DNA of 64,000 bases from Procambarus clarkii (Eukaryota; Arthropoda; Malacostraca; Decapoda; Cambaridae). The position numbers and the translations under genes are program-made. The stretch's first letter is position 1. Each line of letters opens with the position of its first letter. The stretch is taken from positions 12,275,215 through 12,339,214 of the forward strand of contig NC_091217.1 in NCBI RefSeq assembly GCF_040958095.1, written 5' to 3'. Positions 1 to 11,163 of the stretch are shown here, one piece after another. The notes beneath the pieces were generated by a model. It saw nothing but the letters and a program-made list of their open reading frames with translations, was not told the origin of the DNA and searched no databases.

Positions 1-244
1 TCACAAACTTAAGATACAGAGGCCATATGCGGTTGTGTTGTGTTATTGGTAAAGCACAGAGGGCACGGTCAAATGTCTGAAAGGGAAAGATTATGATGTT
101 GGTTCACTTGTTAAAATTGGCAAAAATATGTTTCAACCAAAAAAAAAAAAAAAAACATAAAATGTAATAAAACGCCATTTTGTGAGTCACGGAGCTATCC
201 ATGGCTGATATGGATACCCTAACTATTTTGCATCAGTCGATGTG

Positions 245-580
245 GGTGGAGTTCTAGGCCTACCGGGGACCACGAGCCAGAACCTGGTCCCCTCACAGAG
301 GCACGAGGAGCAATGGGGCATAGAAATGCACATGTAATATGGAGCATTCTGTATCTGCCTTCGACCGGGACAGGCACCCAGAAAGGTAAGCACCACAAAA
401 CAAACCCCTATTCTGGTTAACAACGAAAATCACCAAATGAGTGGACAGATCTCCCCAAAAGAAAAACGAGCTAACAAGCATGACGTCACCCGAGCCGCGC
501 CGCATGTTTTCCCCCTCCCTGGGAGGGGGAAGGGGAGCCCCAGACCCCCGCGCCGGCGATCCCCACCCCAGTTCTGGAGC
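245..580 (+). repeat. Left inverted arm of DIRS-like remnant
   Basis: This block reads as a diverged reverse complement of 4580-4915. Shared stretches include GGCACGAGGAGCAAT, AGCACCCAGAAAGGTA-like and a CCCTCCCxGGGAGGGGG palindrome followed by GCCCAGACCCCCG. Matching order through the whole block argues against chance. The similarity fades after about position 590. Confidence 0.7.
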
Positions 581-950
581 TGGATATAAAAAATGCAAAA
601 AAATGCTGACTGGAGGGAGGGAGGGTTGTCGGAGAGCCTGCGGGACTAACCCAGAAAACGCCATTTCATTACATTCAACGCTGGTTTTCTGGGGGAGCCC
701 GTATGGCTCCCCGGAGCTACTTCACCAAAGACAACAGAATAAAAAGGGGACTTACCCGGGAGGTGGTTGGTGCTCCACTCTTCAACTTGAAGTCGAGACA
801 ACGAGCTGCAACCACCGACCGAAAGCAACACAGGCCCGACTGGGCCCAGGAACGTTCACAAGGTAGCATGCAGCCAGGACCCTGTTCGACCGCCAAAAAC
901 CCCGTGCCCAAATGTCAGCCCAAGACATATTGCCAAAGACGGCAGCAAGT
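581..950. other. Unassigned part of the DIRS-like remnant
   Basis: No coding signal is convincing here. A short palindrome, GGGGGAGCCC then GGCTCCCC (about 691-710), is visible. GC content resembles the DIRS-like arm more than the AT-rich host flanks. Open frames across it (for example 441-866) are unconserved shadows. Confidence 0.3.
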
Positions 951-2095
951 TAGTTTAGTTGATTTATTATGCACCCCTTACCCATCTTGTGGGCGGTAGT
1001 GGAAAGAGTTACAGAGGCACATAATGGGCTCAGGAACTGAACCCCACAATTCATTTAGCTAAGCAAGTTACAATCTTGTTGAGCTAGTTACAAAATTCAA
1101 TATAAGTCGTCACATCAACAATGGGTTCGAGATCGACCACAAGTACAGTTTCTAAATTAAGCAACTGACATGTGTGGAGAGCTAGTGTCACAATTGATAT
1201 GTTTGTCCTGCACACCACCCCCCATCCAGTGGGCAGCGGTGGATAGGTTACAATCACTTAGTTACTACCTACAGTTAGCAAACTGGGGATATTTGGCTAA
1301 AATTTCTGGTAGCAGATCATTTTGAATGAAATATTTATACATCGTTGGAACATTGGTTATAGAATTGTCTCTAAATTCACGTATCTTTTCGCACTCCATC
1401 ACATAGTGATGGAGGGTGTGCGAATAATTTTGTTGACACAGTTTACATTTGGTCAGGTCTACATCGGCAGATAATGAAAATTCCCAGGGATACTTGTAAC
1501 CGAGTCTAAGCTGAGCAGTAGTAACATCTAGAAGTCTGCTGATTTTATTGGATGATCCATAGATGTGTGGCTCCTCTTGCATGATAGTATGATGATAGAT
1601 GGAATTACTGGTGTCATTAGATTACATTACTGGTGGAGTAGACCTCGTCTGGCGAAGGCTCTGCCAACGCCCCTTTTTTGACAGACTTCCCTACCCTATT
1701 GCGGCTAAAATATGCCACCTACGATTTTTTTGTTATTTTTTCCGTGATCAGGGAACAAAAATGAACACTTCTATAAGACGAAAGAATTTTTTGGATTTTT
1801 TTTTTTGTTGCGCCCGTGGGTGTTAATTCCATTTGGGCCCCTAGCGGTTTGAGGGTTAATAATTTTGTTGTATTTGTGTCTAGCTTCGGGCACGAGCATG
1901 TTATAATTATGTCTAAAAGAGTTGAGAGCATTTAAGGATGATAAGGAGTCACTTACAATTAATGTATTAAGTTTGGAGACTTGTACACATTTCAGTGCAA
2001 GGAGCAAGGCAAATAGTTCGGTTTGAAGGGTAGAGGCCAGCAGCAAACTTACGAATGTCATGGGTACGGGGATAGACTGCAGGCTGGCTAGATTT
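951..2095 (-). mobile_element. I-like LINE fragment with RNase H end and zinc-knuckle tail
   Basis: On the minus strand, 2095-1860 encodes an RNase H-type segment (TELFALLLALK, then LIVSDSLSSLNALNSFRHN), and 1582-1265 encodes a C-terminal region with a Cys/His knuckle (CKLCQQN...HTLHHYVMEC). RNase H next to such a knuckle is typical of I-clade LINEs. Positions 1264-951 are the 3' untranslated region. The same knuckle and 3' end recur at 39737-40328 (same strand) and near 13580-13738 (opposite strand), confirming a repeat family. The two coding parts are separated by about 270 bp of inserted sequence. Confidence 0.65.
1590..1860. mobile_element. Short insertion inside the I-like LINE
   Basis: The LINE coding frame breaks off at about 1855 and resumes at 1582. 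The interval begins on the minus strand with AACCCTCAAACCGCTAGGGG and holds a T-rich run at 1795-1806. It looks like a small non-autonomous element, but I could not identify its ends or class. Confidence 0.3.
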
Positions 2096-2462
2096 AATGA
2101 CCCTGCGGACAACTGAGAGACCCGAACCCGCGAACAGGGAAGAAGGTAAACCGGATCAACCCAAAGCGAGTCCCCGAACGTAAGCCTGATGCCCCCACAA
2201 CAAAACCGAGCCAGTCCGTGAACCCCGGATAAATCGGGACGTGCCAATACGTGTCCCGGAGGTCCAGGGACACCATCCAAGCGCCTGGCTCCAAGAGAAG
2301 ACGGCCCTGGGACAGAGTAGTCATCCGATAGTAGGGGCAATAAACCCAGGAGTTCAGACGGGACAAGTCCAAAATGAACCGCAGGTCTACGCAGTCCCCT
2401 TTCAGAACTGGAAACGGGCAGGAAACCCACCTGAGGGACAAGCACGTTCCAACTACGCCCAA
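2094..2462 (-). pseudogene. DIRS-type reverse transcriptase fragment
   Basis: The minus-strand frame contains RFILDLSRLNSWV followed by WMVSLDLRDTYWHVPIYP, the layout of the DIRS reverse transcriptase (a DLSxLN motif, then SLDLxDxYxHVPI). Frames on both sides carry neighbouring segments, so frameshifts have occurred. The polymerase YxDD box is not found before the LINE insertion begins at about 2095. It is inactive. Confidence 0.65.
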
Positions 2463-3260
2463 GCAAACTCACTCCAAAATGACCCGACAGCGCAGGAGAG
2501 GCGGCCTGCCTCGCTAGCCCCGAACCCCCTGAAAGGGAAGGGGCACCCAATGCCACCGCAGGCCGCAAGAAACGACCCAAAATGCTCACAAATTATGGGA
2601 CCAGGCATGGGTAAATAGCACGAGGCTCCCCCCCTCCCCATCACCCCGTCAATGGGACGAGAGCTAGAGAAGGGAAAAGAAATGTAAGACCGAAGCCAAA
2701 TGGCCATGGGCGCACAAGTCCTCAGCAACCAGGGCAGCCAAAAGGGAAGGAACCTACATGTGAAACTGTACCAGGCCAACATCTCAAGGAAGGGCAGGGG
2801 CAAACAAACATGCCCCCTAGGTAAACCTGAACAACTGCAAAGACCTTTCACCACTCAGATGTGCGAGACTGACAGAACGTATGCCATGCCCCTAACAAAA
2901 AGAGAGGACAGTCTGCCAACCAGGACCACTCTGGAACCTCGTAATGCACCGAGCCAGGAAAGGAAGAACAAAACTCTAAAGAGGCAAGATCCATTATCGA
3001 GGTGTAATCCGTGTCTCGCAGGAGGTAAGCCGCAATGGCCTTCCACACCTTACGAGGCGGATGCGGGAGTCCAAAAACCTCCAGAAGGAAGGAGCTGAAG
3101 TACCCAAGGGAATCCGGAACCAAACCCGGGAAGGGGTTGATGCCATATCAAATTCATACAAGGAGGGGGGATAAGAAAATGCCATTCCCTGTAGCAACAA
3201 GCCCTGCTCAGAGTGTACCAAAACCCAAGCGGGGGTCAAATAGAGCCCAAGCTCCCCAAG

Positions 3261-3935
3261 TCAGCCCCTCCCCTGCCCCGGGAACCTCCACAGCAGGACC
3301 CGGAGCCGAGCTGTCCTCCAAACCCTCCGCCTCAAAAGAAAGGGCAGAAGCCGCTGGAAAAGCTGGAACGAAAATGAAGGGGGCCCACTAGCCAGACCCA
3401 GAAACACCAGCTGGAGGAACGGGCTCGAATGCCTTCGTCTCCGCACCAGATGGGGCATCCCCCGAACTGCCCGAGTCTCACCACCAACTAAACCCTGCCC
3501 CGACTCCGAAACCCTCAGACTCTTTGGAGCCGGAAGTGGAGGAGGGAAGGGATCAGGACGAACAACAGCAGGGAAAGGACCACGAGGCATGGACGAAACC
3601 AAAGTCAAGGCAATTAACCCCCTCATGTCTTGGTCCCTATAACCAAAATGGGGCAGCCTTGAGGCATCCAGGTGAGCAACCAACCTAGTGCGCTGCAGCA
3701 ACCTATAACGCACATGCAACAACGAAGCTGCCTGCACCCAAATATCATGGTCAGTGGACTGGGTGAACTGGAGTACAAGCAAGCAACACCACTCACAGGA
3801 CTCCGGGTCAAAGTTATCACCGACCCAACAGGCAGAATGAGGGAGGCAGAACATGTTATTGTCATCCTGAGACAAGGGGACAGGGCAACCCTCAAACTCA
3901 CATGAAGCGAGATGGGACCCAGAGGACACATCCAT
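3261..3935 (-). pseudogene. Gag-like frame of the DIRS-like remnant
   Basis: An open frame of 224 codons on the minus strand sits upstream of the reverse transcriptase fragment, where gag is expected. It has a cysteine/histidine cluster (CLPHSACWVGDNFDPESC) that could bind zinc, then a proline/arginine-rich tail. I do not recognise the protein at family level. The call rests on position and the Cys cluster. Confidence 0.35.
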
Positions 3936-4579
3936 CGGACCACTAAGCCCCAGTGGGATTTTTCTAGGGCCCTTAGATGCTCTGCTAAGGGAAGCCTAGG
4001 CAAGGTACTGCTAACCGGCGCCCCAAACTACCAAGCTAACTACTAAGAGCTGAATCCCCGGGATGTGTACACACATGGGGACCTAGCAGAGGACCACCAA
4101 GAATACAGAATGAACAGGGTCAACAACACCAAGGGCAGACCCTCCTCCAGGCAGAAAAAAAAACAAAAAAACCTGCACGAGCACAATGTCACTAGGCAGA
4201 ACAGAGCTGGCTGCTGTATTATGGTGAAAACAAGCTTCACAGTACTTTGTGCCCCTACCAGTGATGAAGCTACCTCCTACCCAGAGGCAAACAGGAGTGC
4301 ATGAAACACCCCAGATGACTCCAAAGGCAGGCAATCACAGAGCAGCAAAAGACCATGGTGGAGGTAGATCCTGAGCAACTTGTGGAAGATAACATGAAGT
4401 CACAAGGGCAGTACTTACAGGGAACCTAGGGAAGAAAACCCTAAGCGCATGCAGCCCGAGTATCGGTGAAAATACTCCTGGCTTGCACACCACCACAGGA
4501 CAGGACCACACCACAAGGCACAGCACTGGAACAAGTCTGGAGCCAGAGTCGCACGACCGCCACGTCTCACATCAGCCTC

Positions 4580-4915
4580 AGAACTGAAGGTGTGGATAGC
4601 TGGAGCGGGGGTCTGGGCTTCCCCTTTCCCCCTCCCGGGAAGGGGGGAGCTGAGCAGACAGCGGCGAAGTGACGGGTGTGATGTCATGCTCGTTTTTTTG
4701 TTCGAGGGAGTTCTGTCCAACAGTTCGGCTTTCAGTAGCAATATTTTAACCAGATAGGGTTTGTTTTGGGGTGCCTACCTTTCTGGGTGCTTGACCCAGT
4801 CGATGGTAGATATAGAATGCTTCCAACCACACGGGGGTTTCTATAGGCTATTGCTCCTCGTGCCTATAAGAGGGGGGCCAGGTTCTGGCTTGTGGTCCCA
4901 GGTAGGTCTAGAACT
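4580..4915 (-). repeat. Right inverted arm of DIRS-like remnant
   Basis: Read on the minus strand this block repeats 245-580 with substitutions and small indels. It contains the same run of landmarks: accacaagccagaacctgg, ggcacgaggagcaat, cacccagaaaggta and the CCCGGGAGGGGG block. It directly abuts the next LINE, which begins by about 4950. Confidence 0.7.
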
Positions 4916-4973
4916 CCATTCGCTTTGACTGATACCTGGGTCTAATACATTCATATCAGCCCGGATAGCTCCG

Positions 4974-7742
4974 GTGAACCAAAGGGGCTCTCCCTTCGGT
5001 TCAAATTCAACTAATGAGGTGGTAGAGGTACTTGGAATGAAGGTAGAGAAACTAAACTTAATTATTATTCTAATATATAAACCGCCAGATACAACGATTG
5101 AGGAATTCACAGAGCAGATGCACAAAATAGAGAACATACTTGACAACCTAGCAAACCCAGCTCCAGATATTATCTTTCTCGGAGATTTCAATTTACCGAG
5201 TCTAAGATGGAGAACGGCAAACACAAATATCATAGCAGGGAATGACCCGGGAAATAACCAACCACAGGTTAGAGAACTTTTGAGATTCTGTGACAAATTC
5301 TCGCTCAATCAACAGATTACAGAACCAACTAGGAACGAAAACACACTAGACTTGTTATTCACAAACAATGATGAACTAATCAGGGATATCACAATCTCAG
5401 ATACTTCATACTCAGACCATAAGCTCATTGAAGTGCGAACTAGCATAAATAACGGTAGTAGGTCTAAGAGACCAAACAAGCGAGAAGGAATATTCAATCA
5501 ATTCAATTTCAACAATAAGAGGATTGACTGGGAAAAAATAAATGTAGACCTTGCAACCATTCAATGGGAGACGGTCTTAAGCGACAAAACTCCCACACAG
5601 GGAATAGCTCAACTGACAGCTGAAGCTTACAAGGTCTGCTTGAAGCACGTGCCTGTGAGGAGGGGCAGAAAGAGGACCACTCTAGAAAGAGAACGGAGAC
5701 GACTGTACAGGAGAAGGAAAAAAATAACGGAAATGCTTCGGCAGACACAACTATCACAAGCAAGGAAAACAAGCCTAAGCAGGGAGATTGAGGAAATAGA
5801 ACAAACGCTGAAGCGATCATATGAGTCTGAGGAAATGGAATTGGAACAGAAAGCTATACAAGAGATAAGGAAAAATCCGAAATATTTTTTCACATACGCA
5901 AAATCAAAATCAAAAACCTCGACCAGTATTGGACCGTTAATTACAAATGAAGGTACGTACACAGAGGACAACAAAGAGATTAGTGAAATTCTAAGAAGCC
6001 AGTATGAGGCTATGTTTAGCACACCAATAAACAACATGAAAGTTGATGACCCAGACAGCTTCTTTATGAATGACATTCAAGCTGCAGATAATATAACGGA
6101 TATTACCACAAACTCGGAAGACTTTGAAAGAGAAATTGATAATATGCCTATGCACTCAGCTCCTGGGCCTGACTCATGGAATTCAATATTCATAAAGAAA
6201 TGTAAAGTACCAGTAGCGAGAGCACTCAGCGGAATATGGAGAAAGAGCCTGGATACAGGGGAGATACCAGCAGCACTTAAATCTGCAGATATAGCTCCGT
6301 TGCACAAGGGGGGGAGTAAAGCCTTGGCAAAAAATTATAGGCCAGTTGCACTAACATCACACATAATAAAAGTGTTTGAAAGAGTGATTAGGAATCAAAT
6401 TTCTAGTTTTATGGAAAACAATGAATTGCACAATCCAGGACAACATGGATTTAGAGCGGGAAGATCCTGTCTGTCACAGTTACTCAACCACTATGACAAA
6501 ATCACAGAAGCCCTAGAAGAAAAGCAAAATGCAGATGTTGTATACACAGACTTTGCAAAGGCGTTCGACAAATGTGACCATGGGGTGATAGCTCACAAAA
6601 TGAGGTCAATGGGAATAACTGGAAAAGTAGGACGCTGGATACTCAATTTCCTGTCGAACAGAACACAAAGAGTAACAGTCAATCAGATAAAATCGAGTCC
6701 AAGCGATGTTAAAAGCTCTGTACCTCAAGGTACAGTCCTTGCACCGCTACTGTTCCTTATTCTCATATCTGATATAGACAAAAATACACGCCACAGCTTC
6801 GTGTCGTCCTTTGCAGATGACACAAAAATCAGCATGAAAATTACCTCTGCTGAAGACATTGAAAAACTACAAGCAGATGTCAACAAAGTTTTTGATTGGG
6901 CAGCAGAAAATAACATGATGTTTAACAGTGATAAATTTCAGGTACTCAGGTACGGCAAAAATGAGGATCTGAAACATAATACAGGGTACAAAACACAATC
7001 GAATCTTCCCATAGTAGAAAAACAGCATGTCAAGGATTTGGGAATAATGATGTCCGACGATCTAACGTTTAGGGAGCATAACCAAGCAAATATCGCGTCA
7101 GCCAGAAAAATGATCGGATGGATTACGAGAACTTTCAAATCCAGGGATCCCATCACAATGGTTGTACTCTTCAAGTCACTTGTGCTGTCCCGTCTCGAGT
7201 ACTGCTCAGTACTCACTTCCCCCTTCAGAGCAGGAGAGATTGCTGAAATAGAGGGAATACAGAGAACATATACGGCACGCATAGACGAGATAAAACACCT
7301 AAATTATTGGGATCGTCTCAAAGCTCTCCAAATGTACTCTCTAGAAAGGAGACGAGAGAGATACCAAATAATATACACATGGAAAATACTGGAGGGTCAG
7401 GTCCCAAATCTACACAGTAAAATAACAACGTACTGGAGTGAACGATATGGAAGAAAATGCAAGATTGAACCAGTGAAGAGCAGAGGTGCCATAGGCACAA
7501 TCAGAGAGCACTGTATAAACATCAGGGGTCCGCGGTTGTTCAACGTCCTCCCAGCGAGCATAAGAAATATTGCCGGAACAACCGTGGACATCTTCAAGAG
7601 AAAACTGGACGGTTTTCTAAGAGAAGTTCCGGATCAGCCGGGCTGTGGTGGGTACGTGGCCCTGCGGGCCGCTCCAAGCAACAGCCTGGTGGACCAAACT
7701 CTCACAAGTCGAGCCTGGCCTCGGGCCGGGCTTGGGGAGTAG
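4974..7742 (+). CDS. LINE ORF2: endonuclease (partial) and reverse transcriptase
   Basis: A 922-codon open frame encodes the C-terminal part of an apurinic-type endonuclease (GDFNLPSLRW; SDHKLIEV) and a complete-looking reverse transcriptase: NYRPVALTS, QHGFRAGRSCLSQ, YTDFAKAFDKCDH, VPQGTVLAPLLF and SSFADDTKIS, with the FADD catalytic box. The C-terminus ends in DQPGCGGYVALRAAPSNSLV. The N-terminal endonuclease residues are missing and the frame opens with GTG, so the copy is 5'-truncated; the first in-frame ATG is near 5037. The type fits the CR1/L2 group. A related 3' end lies at 32216-32520. No stop or frameshift interrupts the frame, so insertion was fairly recent. Confidence 0.85.
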   Translation: MNQRGSPFGSNSTNEVVEVLGMKVEKLNLIIILIYKPPDTTIEEFTEQMHKIENILDNLANPAPDIIFLGDFNLPSLRWRTANTNIIAGNDPGNNQPQVRELLRFCDKFSLNQQITEPTRNENTLDLLFTNNDELIRDITISDTSYSDHKLIEVRTSINNGSRSKRPNKREGIFNQFNFNNKRIDWEKINVDLATIQWETVLSDKTPTQGIAQLTAEAYKVCLKHVPVRRGRKRTTLERERRRLYRRRKKITEMLRQTQLSQARKTSLSREIEEIEQTLKRSYESEEMELEQKAIQEIRKNPKYFFTYAKSKSKTSTSIGPLITNEGTYTEDNKEISEILRSQYEAMFSTPINNMKVDDPDSFFMNDIQAADNITDITTNSEDFEREIDNMPMHSAPGPDSWNSIFIKKCKVPVARALSGIWRKSLDTGEIPAALKSADIAPLHKGGSKALAKNYRPVALTSHIIKVFERVIRNQISSFMENNELHNPGQHGFRAGRSCLSQLLNHYDKITEALEEKQNADVVYTDFAKAFDKCDHGVIAHKMRSMGITGKVGRWILNFLSNRTQRVTVNQIKSSPSDVKSSVPQGTVLAPLLFLILISDIDKNTRHSFVSSFADDTKISMKITSAEDIEKLQADVNKVFDWAAENNMMFNSDKFQVLRYGKNEDLKHNTGYKTQSNLPIVEKQHVKDLGIMMSDDLTFREHNQANIASARKMIGWITRTFKSRDPITMVVLFKSLVLSRLEYCSVLTSPFRAGEIAEIEGIQRTYTARIDEIKHLNYWDRLKALQMYSLERRRERYQIIYTWKILEGQVPNLHSKITTYWSERYGRKCKIEPVKSRGAIGTIREHCINIRGPRLFNVLPASIRNIAGTTVDIFKRKLDGFLREVPDQPGCGGYVALRAAPSNSLVDQTLTSRAWPRAGLGE

Positions 7743-8101
7743 AAGAACTCCCAGAACCCCATCAACCAGGTATCAACCAGGTATCCCTAGATAAGTCCTG
7801 AAATTTTATAGTGTCAATGTTTCCGAGCACAGGCATCAGTAAATGGATAATGAGGCACCTAAAATGGTGCAAATTCTTTTTAAGGGTGCCTAGGATGATA
7901 GCTAAGGCTTTCAGGATTTTTTCCAAGTATGCCAAATGAGTGCCAGAGGCCTCTAATGTAGAATCACAACCTCACAGAATATTCAAGAACTCTGAATATT
8001 GAGAGACACATTAGACCATTCACAACTTTAAGGCAATAGACTGGGAGGCCTACGAGGCAAGAACAGAGGACATTTGGACAGACAGATTTGTAAACCTTAT
8101 C
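7743..8101. other. LINE 3' untranslated region and unassigned flank
   Basis: The first 50 bases follow the LINE stop codon and contain a short direct repeat, ATCAACCAGGTATC, twice at about 7762-7790. Beyond that I see no gene or recognisable repeat until LINE coding sequence starts again near 8060. Confidence 0.3.
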
Positions 8102-10451
8102 TTGGAGACATTCATGTATCAACACATCAAGCAGGCCACAAGAATGAGGGAAGGGGATGTTCTGTCAGTATTGGATCTAGTATTCACCAGGAAAGAAGAA
8201 AAGGTATTTGACATCCAGTACCTTCCTTCCTTGGGAAAGAGTGATCACGTCCTCTTGGACATTAAATACGCTATGCGATATAATCTAGTAGAGAACGGGA
8301 ACAGTGAAACAGTTGTTAAACTCGATTTCAAGAGAGGACGCTATGGGGAACATAGAAATTTTTTTCAAGGGTATAATTGGACAGACTTGTTGCTAGGCAA
8401 GGAAGTAAATGAGATGTATGCCAAATTTTGCAAAATATACGATGAAGGCACACAAACATTCATACCAAAACAGACATACAGACCTAGGAAACAGGATTGG
8501 TTCAACAGAAATTGCGAGAGGGCCAGAGATCAAAAGACAAGCATGGAATCATTACAGAAAGAGACTAAACCCCCAAGCATACCAGTGATACAAAGATGCA
8601 AGAAACAACTACACGTCAGTAAGGAGAGAGGCAGAGAGGAACTTTGATTATGGTGTATTCCAGAGAACAGCATAGAGCACATAGAGGTGTCTAGAGACAA
8701 AGTGAAACAAATGCTCCTGGAGCCAAGAACAAAGCAGTTGGCCCACATGGAGCTTCACCATGGGTTCTGAGAGAATTGCAAGTGCACCTGAGTTCAGCAT
8801 TCCACTTCAGCTGATTTTTCAGGCATCCCTGTGTACAGAAGTTGCAGCAGATGTGTGGAAAAAGACTAACATACTGTAGTTCCAATCTACAAAAGTGGCA
8901 GCAGGGAAGACCCCCTCAATTACAGACCTGTATCATTGACAAGTGTAAAAGTCAAAATATTGGAAAAAATAATAAAAACTAAATGGGTAGAACACCTGGA
9001 GAGAAATGATATAATATCAAACAGACAGTATGGTTTTCAATCTGGAAGATCCTGTATATCGAATTTACTCAGTTTCTATGATCGAGCAACAGAGATTTTA
9101 CAGGAAAGAGATGGTTGGGTTGACTGCATCTATCTAGACCTAAAAAAGGCTTTCAACAGAGTTCCACATAAGAGGTTGTTCTGGAAACTGGAAAATATTG
9201 GATGGGTGACAGGTAAACTTCTAACATGGATGAAAAATTTTCTGACATAGAAAAATGAGGGCAGTAATAAGAGGCAATGTATCGGACTAGAGAAATGTCA
9301 CAAGTGGAGTACCACAAGGTTCAGTTCTTGCACCAGTGATGTTAATTGTCTATATAAATGATCTACCAGATGGAATACAGAATTATATGAACATGTTTGC
9401 TGATGATGCTAAGATAAGAAACTTAGATGATTGTCATGCCCTTCAAAAAGACCTGGACAAAATTAGTATATGGAGCACCACTTGGCAAATGGAATTTAAT
9501 GTAAATAAATGCCATGTTATGGAATGTGGAATAGGAGAACATAGACCCACTCAACCTATATATTATGTGAGAAAGCTTTAAAAAAAATTTTGATAAAGAA
9601 AGAGATGTAGGGTTGGTTCTAGATAGAAAACTGCCGCCTGAGGACCACATTAAGAACATTGTGCGAGGAGCCTATGCTACACTTTCTAACTTCAGAATTG
9701 CTTTTGCATGGATGGCGAAATACTAAAGAAATTGTTCACGACTTTTGTTAAGACCAAAGCTAGAATATGCAGCGGTTGTGTGGTTATCTTGAGGTTATCT
9801 TGAGATGATTTCGGGGCTTTAGTGTCCCCGCGGCCCGGTCCTCGACCAGGCCTCCACCCCCAGGAAGCAGCCCGTGACAGCTGACTAACTCCCAGGTACC
9901 TATTTACTGCTAGGTAACAGGGGCATTCAGGGTGAAAGAAACTTTGCCCGTTTGTTTCTGCCTCGTGCGGGAATCGAACCCGCGCCACAGAATTACGAGT
10001 CCTGCGCGCTATCCACCAGGCTACGAGGCCCCTATGGTGCCCATATCTTAAGCACATAAACAAACTGGAAAAGGTGCCAAGACATGCTACTAAGTGACTC
10101 CCAGAACTGAAGGGCAAGAGCTACGAGGAGAGGTTAGAGGCATTAAATATGCCAAAACTAGAAGACAGAAGAAAAAGAGGTGATATGATCACTATGTACA
10201 AAATAGTAACAGGAATTGATAAAATTGATAGGGAAGATTTCCCGAGACCTGGAACTTCAAGAACAAGAGGACATAGATTTAAACTAACTAAACAAAGATG
10301 CCAAAGAAACATAAGAAAATTCACTTTCGCAAATAGAGTGGTAGACGGTTGGAACAAGTTAGATGAGAAGGTGATGGAGGCCAGAACCGTCAGTAGTTTC
10401 AAAGCGTTATATGACAAAGAGTGCTGGGTAGACGGGATACCACGAGTATAG
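8102..10451 (+). pseudogene. Decayed LINE ORF2 split by a SINE
   Basis: Successive plus-strand frames carry the end of an endonuclease (8102-8647: LDLVFTRKEEK, then GKSDHVLLDI), the reverse transcriptase core (8936-9250: QYGFQSGRSCISNLLSFYDRA, YLDLKKAFNRVPHKR; 9336-9581: MFADDAKIRN) and the C-terminus (10074-10451: RGDMITMYKIVTGIDKIDR). Many stops and frameshifts separate them. The SINE at 9785-10031 interrupts the codons just after VVW. The closest relatives in the window are the LINEs at 52.8-64 kb and the fragment at 56881-57027. It cannot be functional. Confidence 0.82.
9785..10031 (-). mobile_element. tRNA-Thr-like SINE with LINE-derived tail
   Basis: Read on the minus strand, 10029-9960 folds as a tRNA: acceptor GCCTCGT pairs with ACGAGGC, the anticodon arm CAGGA/TTCTG has loop CTCGTAA (anticodon CGT, threonine), and the T arm is GCGGG-TTCGATT-CCCGC. 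The body continues to a tail, GGCCTGGTCGAGGACCGGGC then GCGGGGACACTAAAGCCCCG, ending in two copies of CTCAAGATAAC. The tail closely matches the LINE 3' end at 32460-32505. This is a tRNA-derived SINE rather than a tRNA gene, because it lies inside a LINE and has a LINE tail. Confidence 0.82.
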
Positions 10452-10490
10452 CTCTCATCCTGTAACTACACTTAGGTAATTGCAAATAAC

Positions 10491-10561
10491 AGGAGCACCA
10501 TGGGTATATCATCTGAGAATGACAGGAGCACCATGGGTCTATCATCTGAGAATGACAGGAG
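10491..10561 (+). repeat. 33-bp tandem duplication
   Basis: AGGAGCACCATGGGT starts at 10491 and again at 10524, giving two 33-bp units plus a partial third (AGGAG). The units differ by one base in the shared part. It lies between a LINE end and the SYF1 exon. Confidence 0.8.
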
Positions 10562-10624
10562 TAGTTTAAGGATTAAATAAATAAATAAATTCTAAGACAG
10601 TACTATCTAAAAATTTTAATTTAC

Positions 10625-10790
10625 CTTCCTAGTTCTTGTTATTTTTTTCTGATTCATCAAAAAGTGGCAATAATCTATCCATACACGGGGCATCTTGTGC
10701 ATGAATACCAAGGCACGTTCGAAAGTGTTGTTAACACTCTCGAACTCTGGATCCGTGATGCAGCGACCTTTTACCTGCTGCATTCGTAAT
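10625..10790 (-). CDS. SYF1: SYF1/XAB2 splicing factor, third coding exon
   Basis: SYF1 (XAB2 in vertebrates) is a HAT-repeat scaffold of the NineTeen/Prp19-associated spliceosome complex in the nucleus. This exon encodes a segment reading [20 protein letters not shown], then [20 protein letters not shown] and ending near ITRTRK. It matches known SYF1 proteins in order and spacing, including the near-invariant VFMHKMPR. It is bounded by a 3' splice site (ttttcag, ending 10791) and a donor (AAG|gtaa). It is 166 bp long, entered in phase 2 and left in phase 0, compatible with the exon before it. The next exon was not found at lower coordinates in this window. Confidence 0.93.
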
Positions 10791-10841
10791 CTGAAAAGTT
10801 AAATAAATTATACACATCTGCAACCAAAATAATGAATTATA

Positions 10842-11072
<231 letters not shown>

Positions 11073-11163
11073 AATACTTATACTGGTATAGAGTATATAC
11101 AAATAGGTGAGTACACACAATTAAACTTTGTTTTATATCTGTTTGTCTAGACAATATGCCTAC

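Larger units (their letters stand above)
245..4915 (-). mobile_element. DIRS-like retroelement remnant with inverted arms
   Basis: On the minus strand this span has a gag-like frame (3935-3261), then a DIRS-type reverse transcriptase (2462-2094), flanked by two arms of about 335 bp in opposite orientation (245-580 and 4580-4915). DIRS1-group elements carry inverted terminal repeats and use a tyrosine recombinase instead of an integrase. No recombinase frame is left here. The place where it would be expected is occupied by an I-like LINE fragment (951-2095) and unassigned sequence. The element is therefore dead and rearranged. An alternative is two separate DIRS-type fragments that lie in opposite orientation by chance. 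A sequence search of the arms would decide. Confidence 0.5.

Noticed and set aside
441-866. 141-residue open frame
   Set aside because: It runs across the DIRS-like arm and unassigned GC-rich sequence, with no conserved motif; the reversed arm at 4580-4915 does not keep the frame.
9959-10030. A tRNA-Thr(CGT) gene
   Set aside because: The fold is good, but the sequence continues into a SINE body and LINE-type tail and interrupts a LINE, so it is a SINE head.
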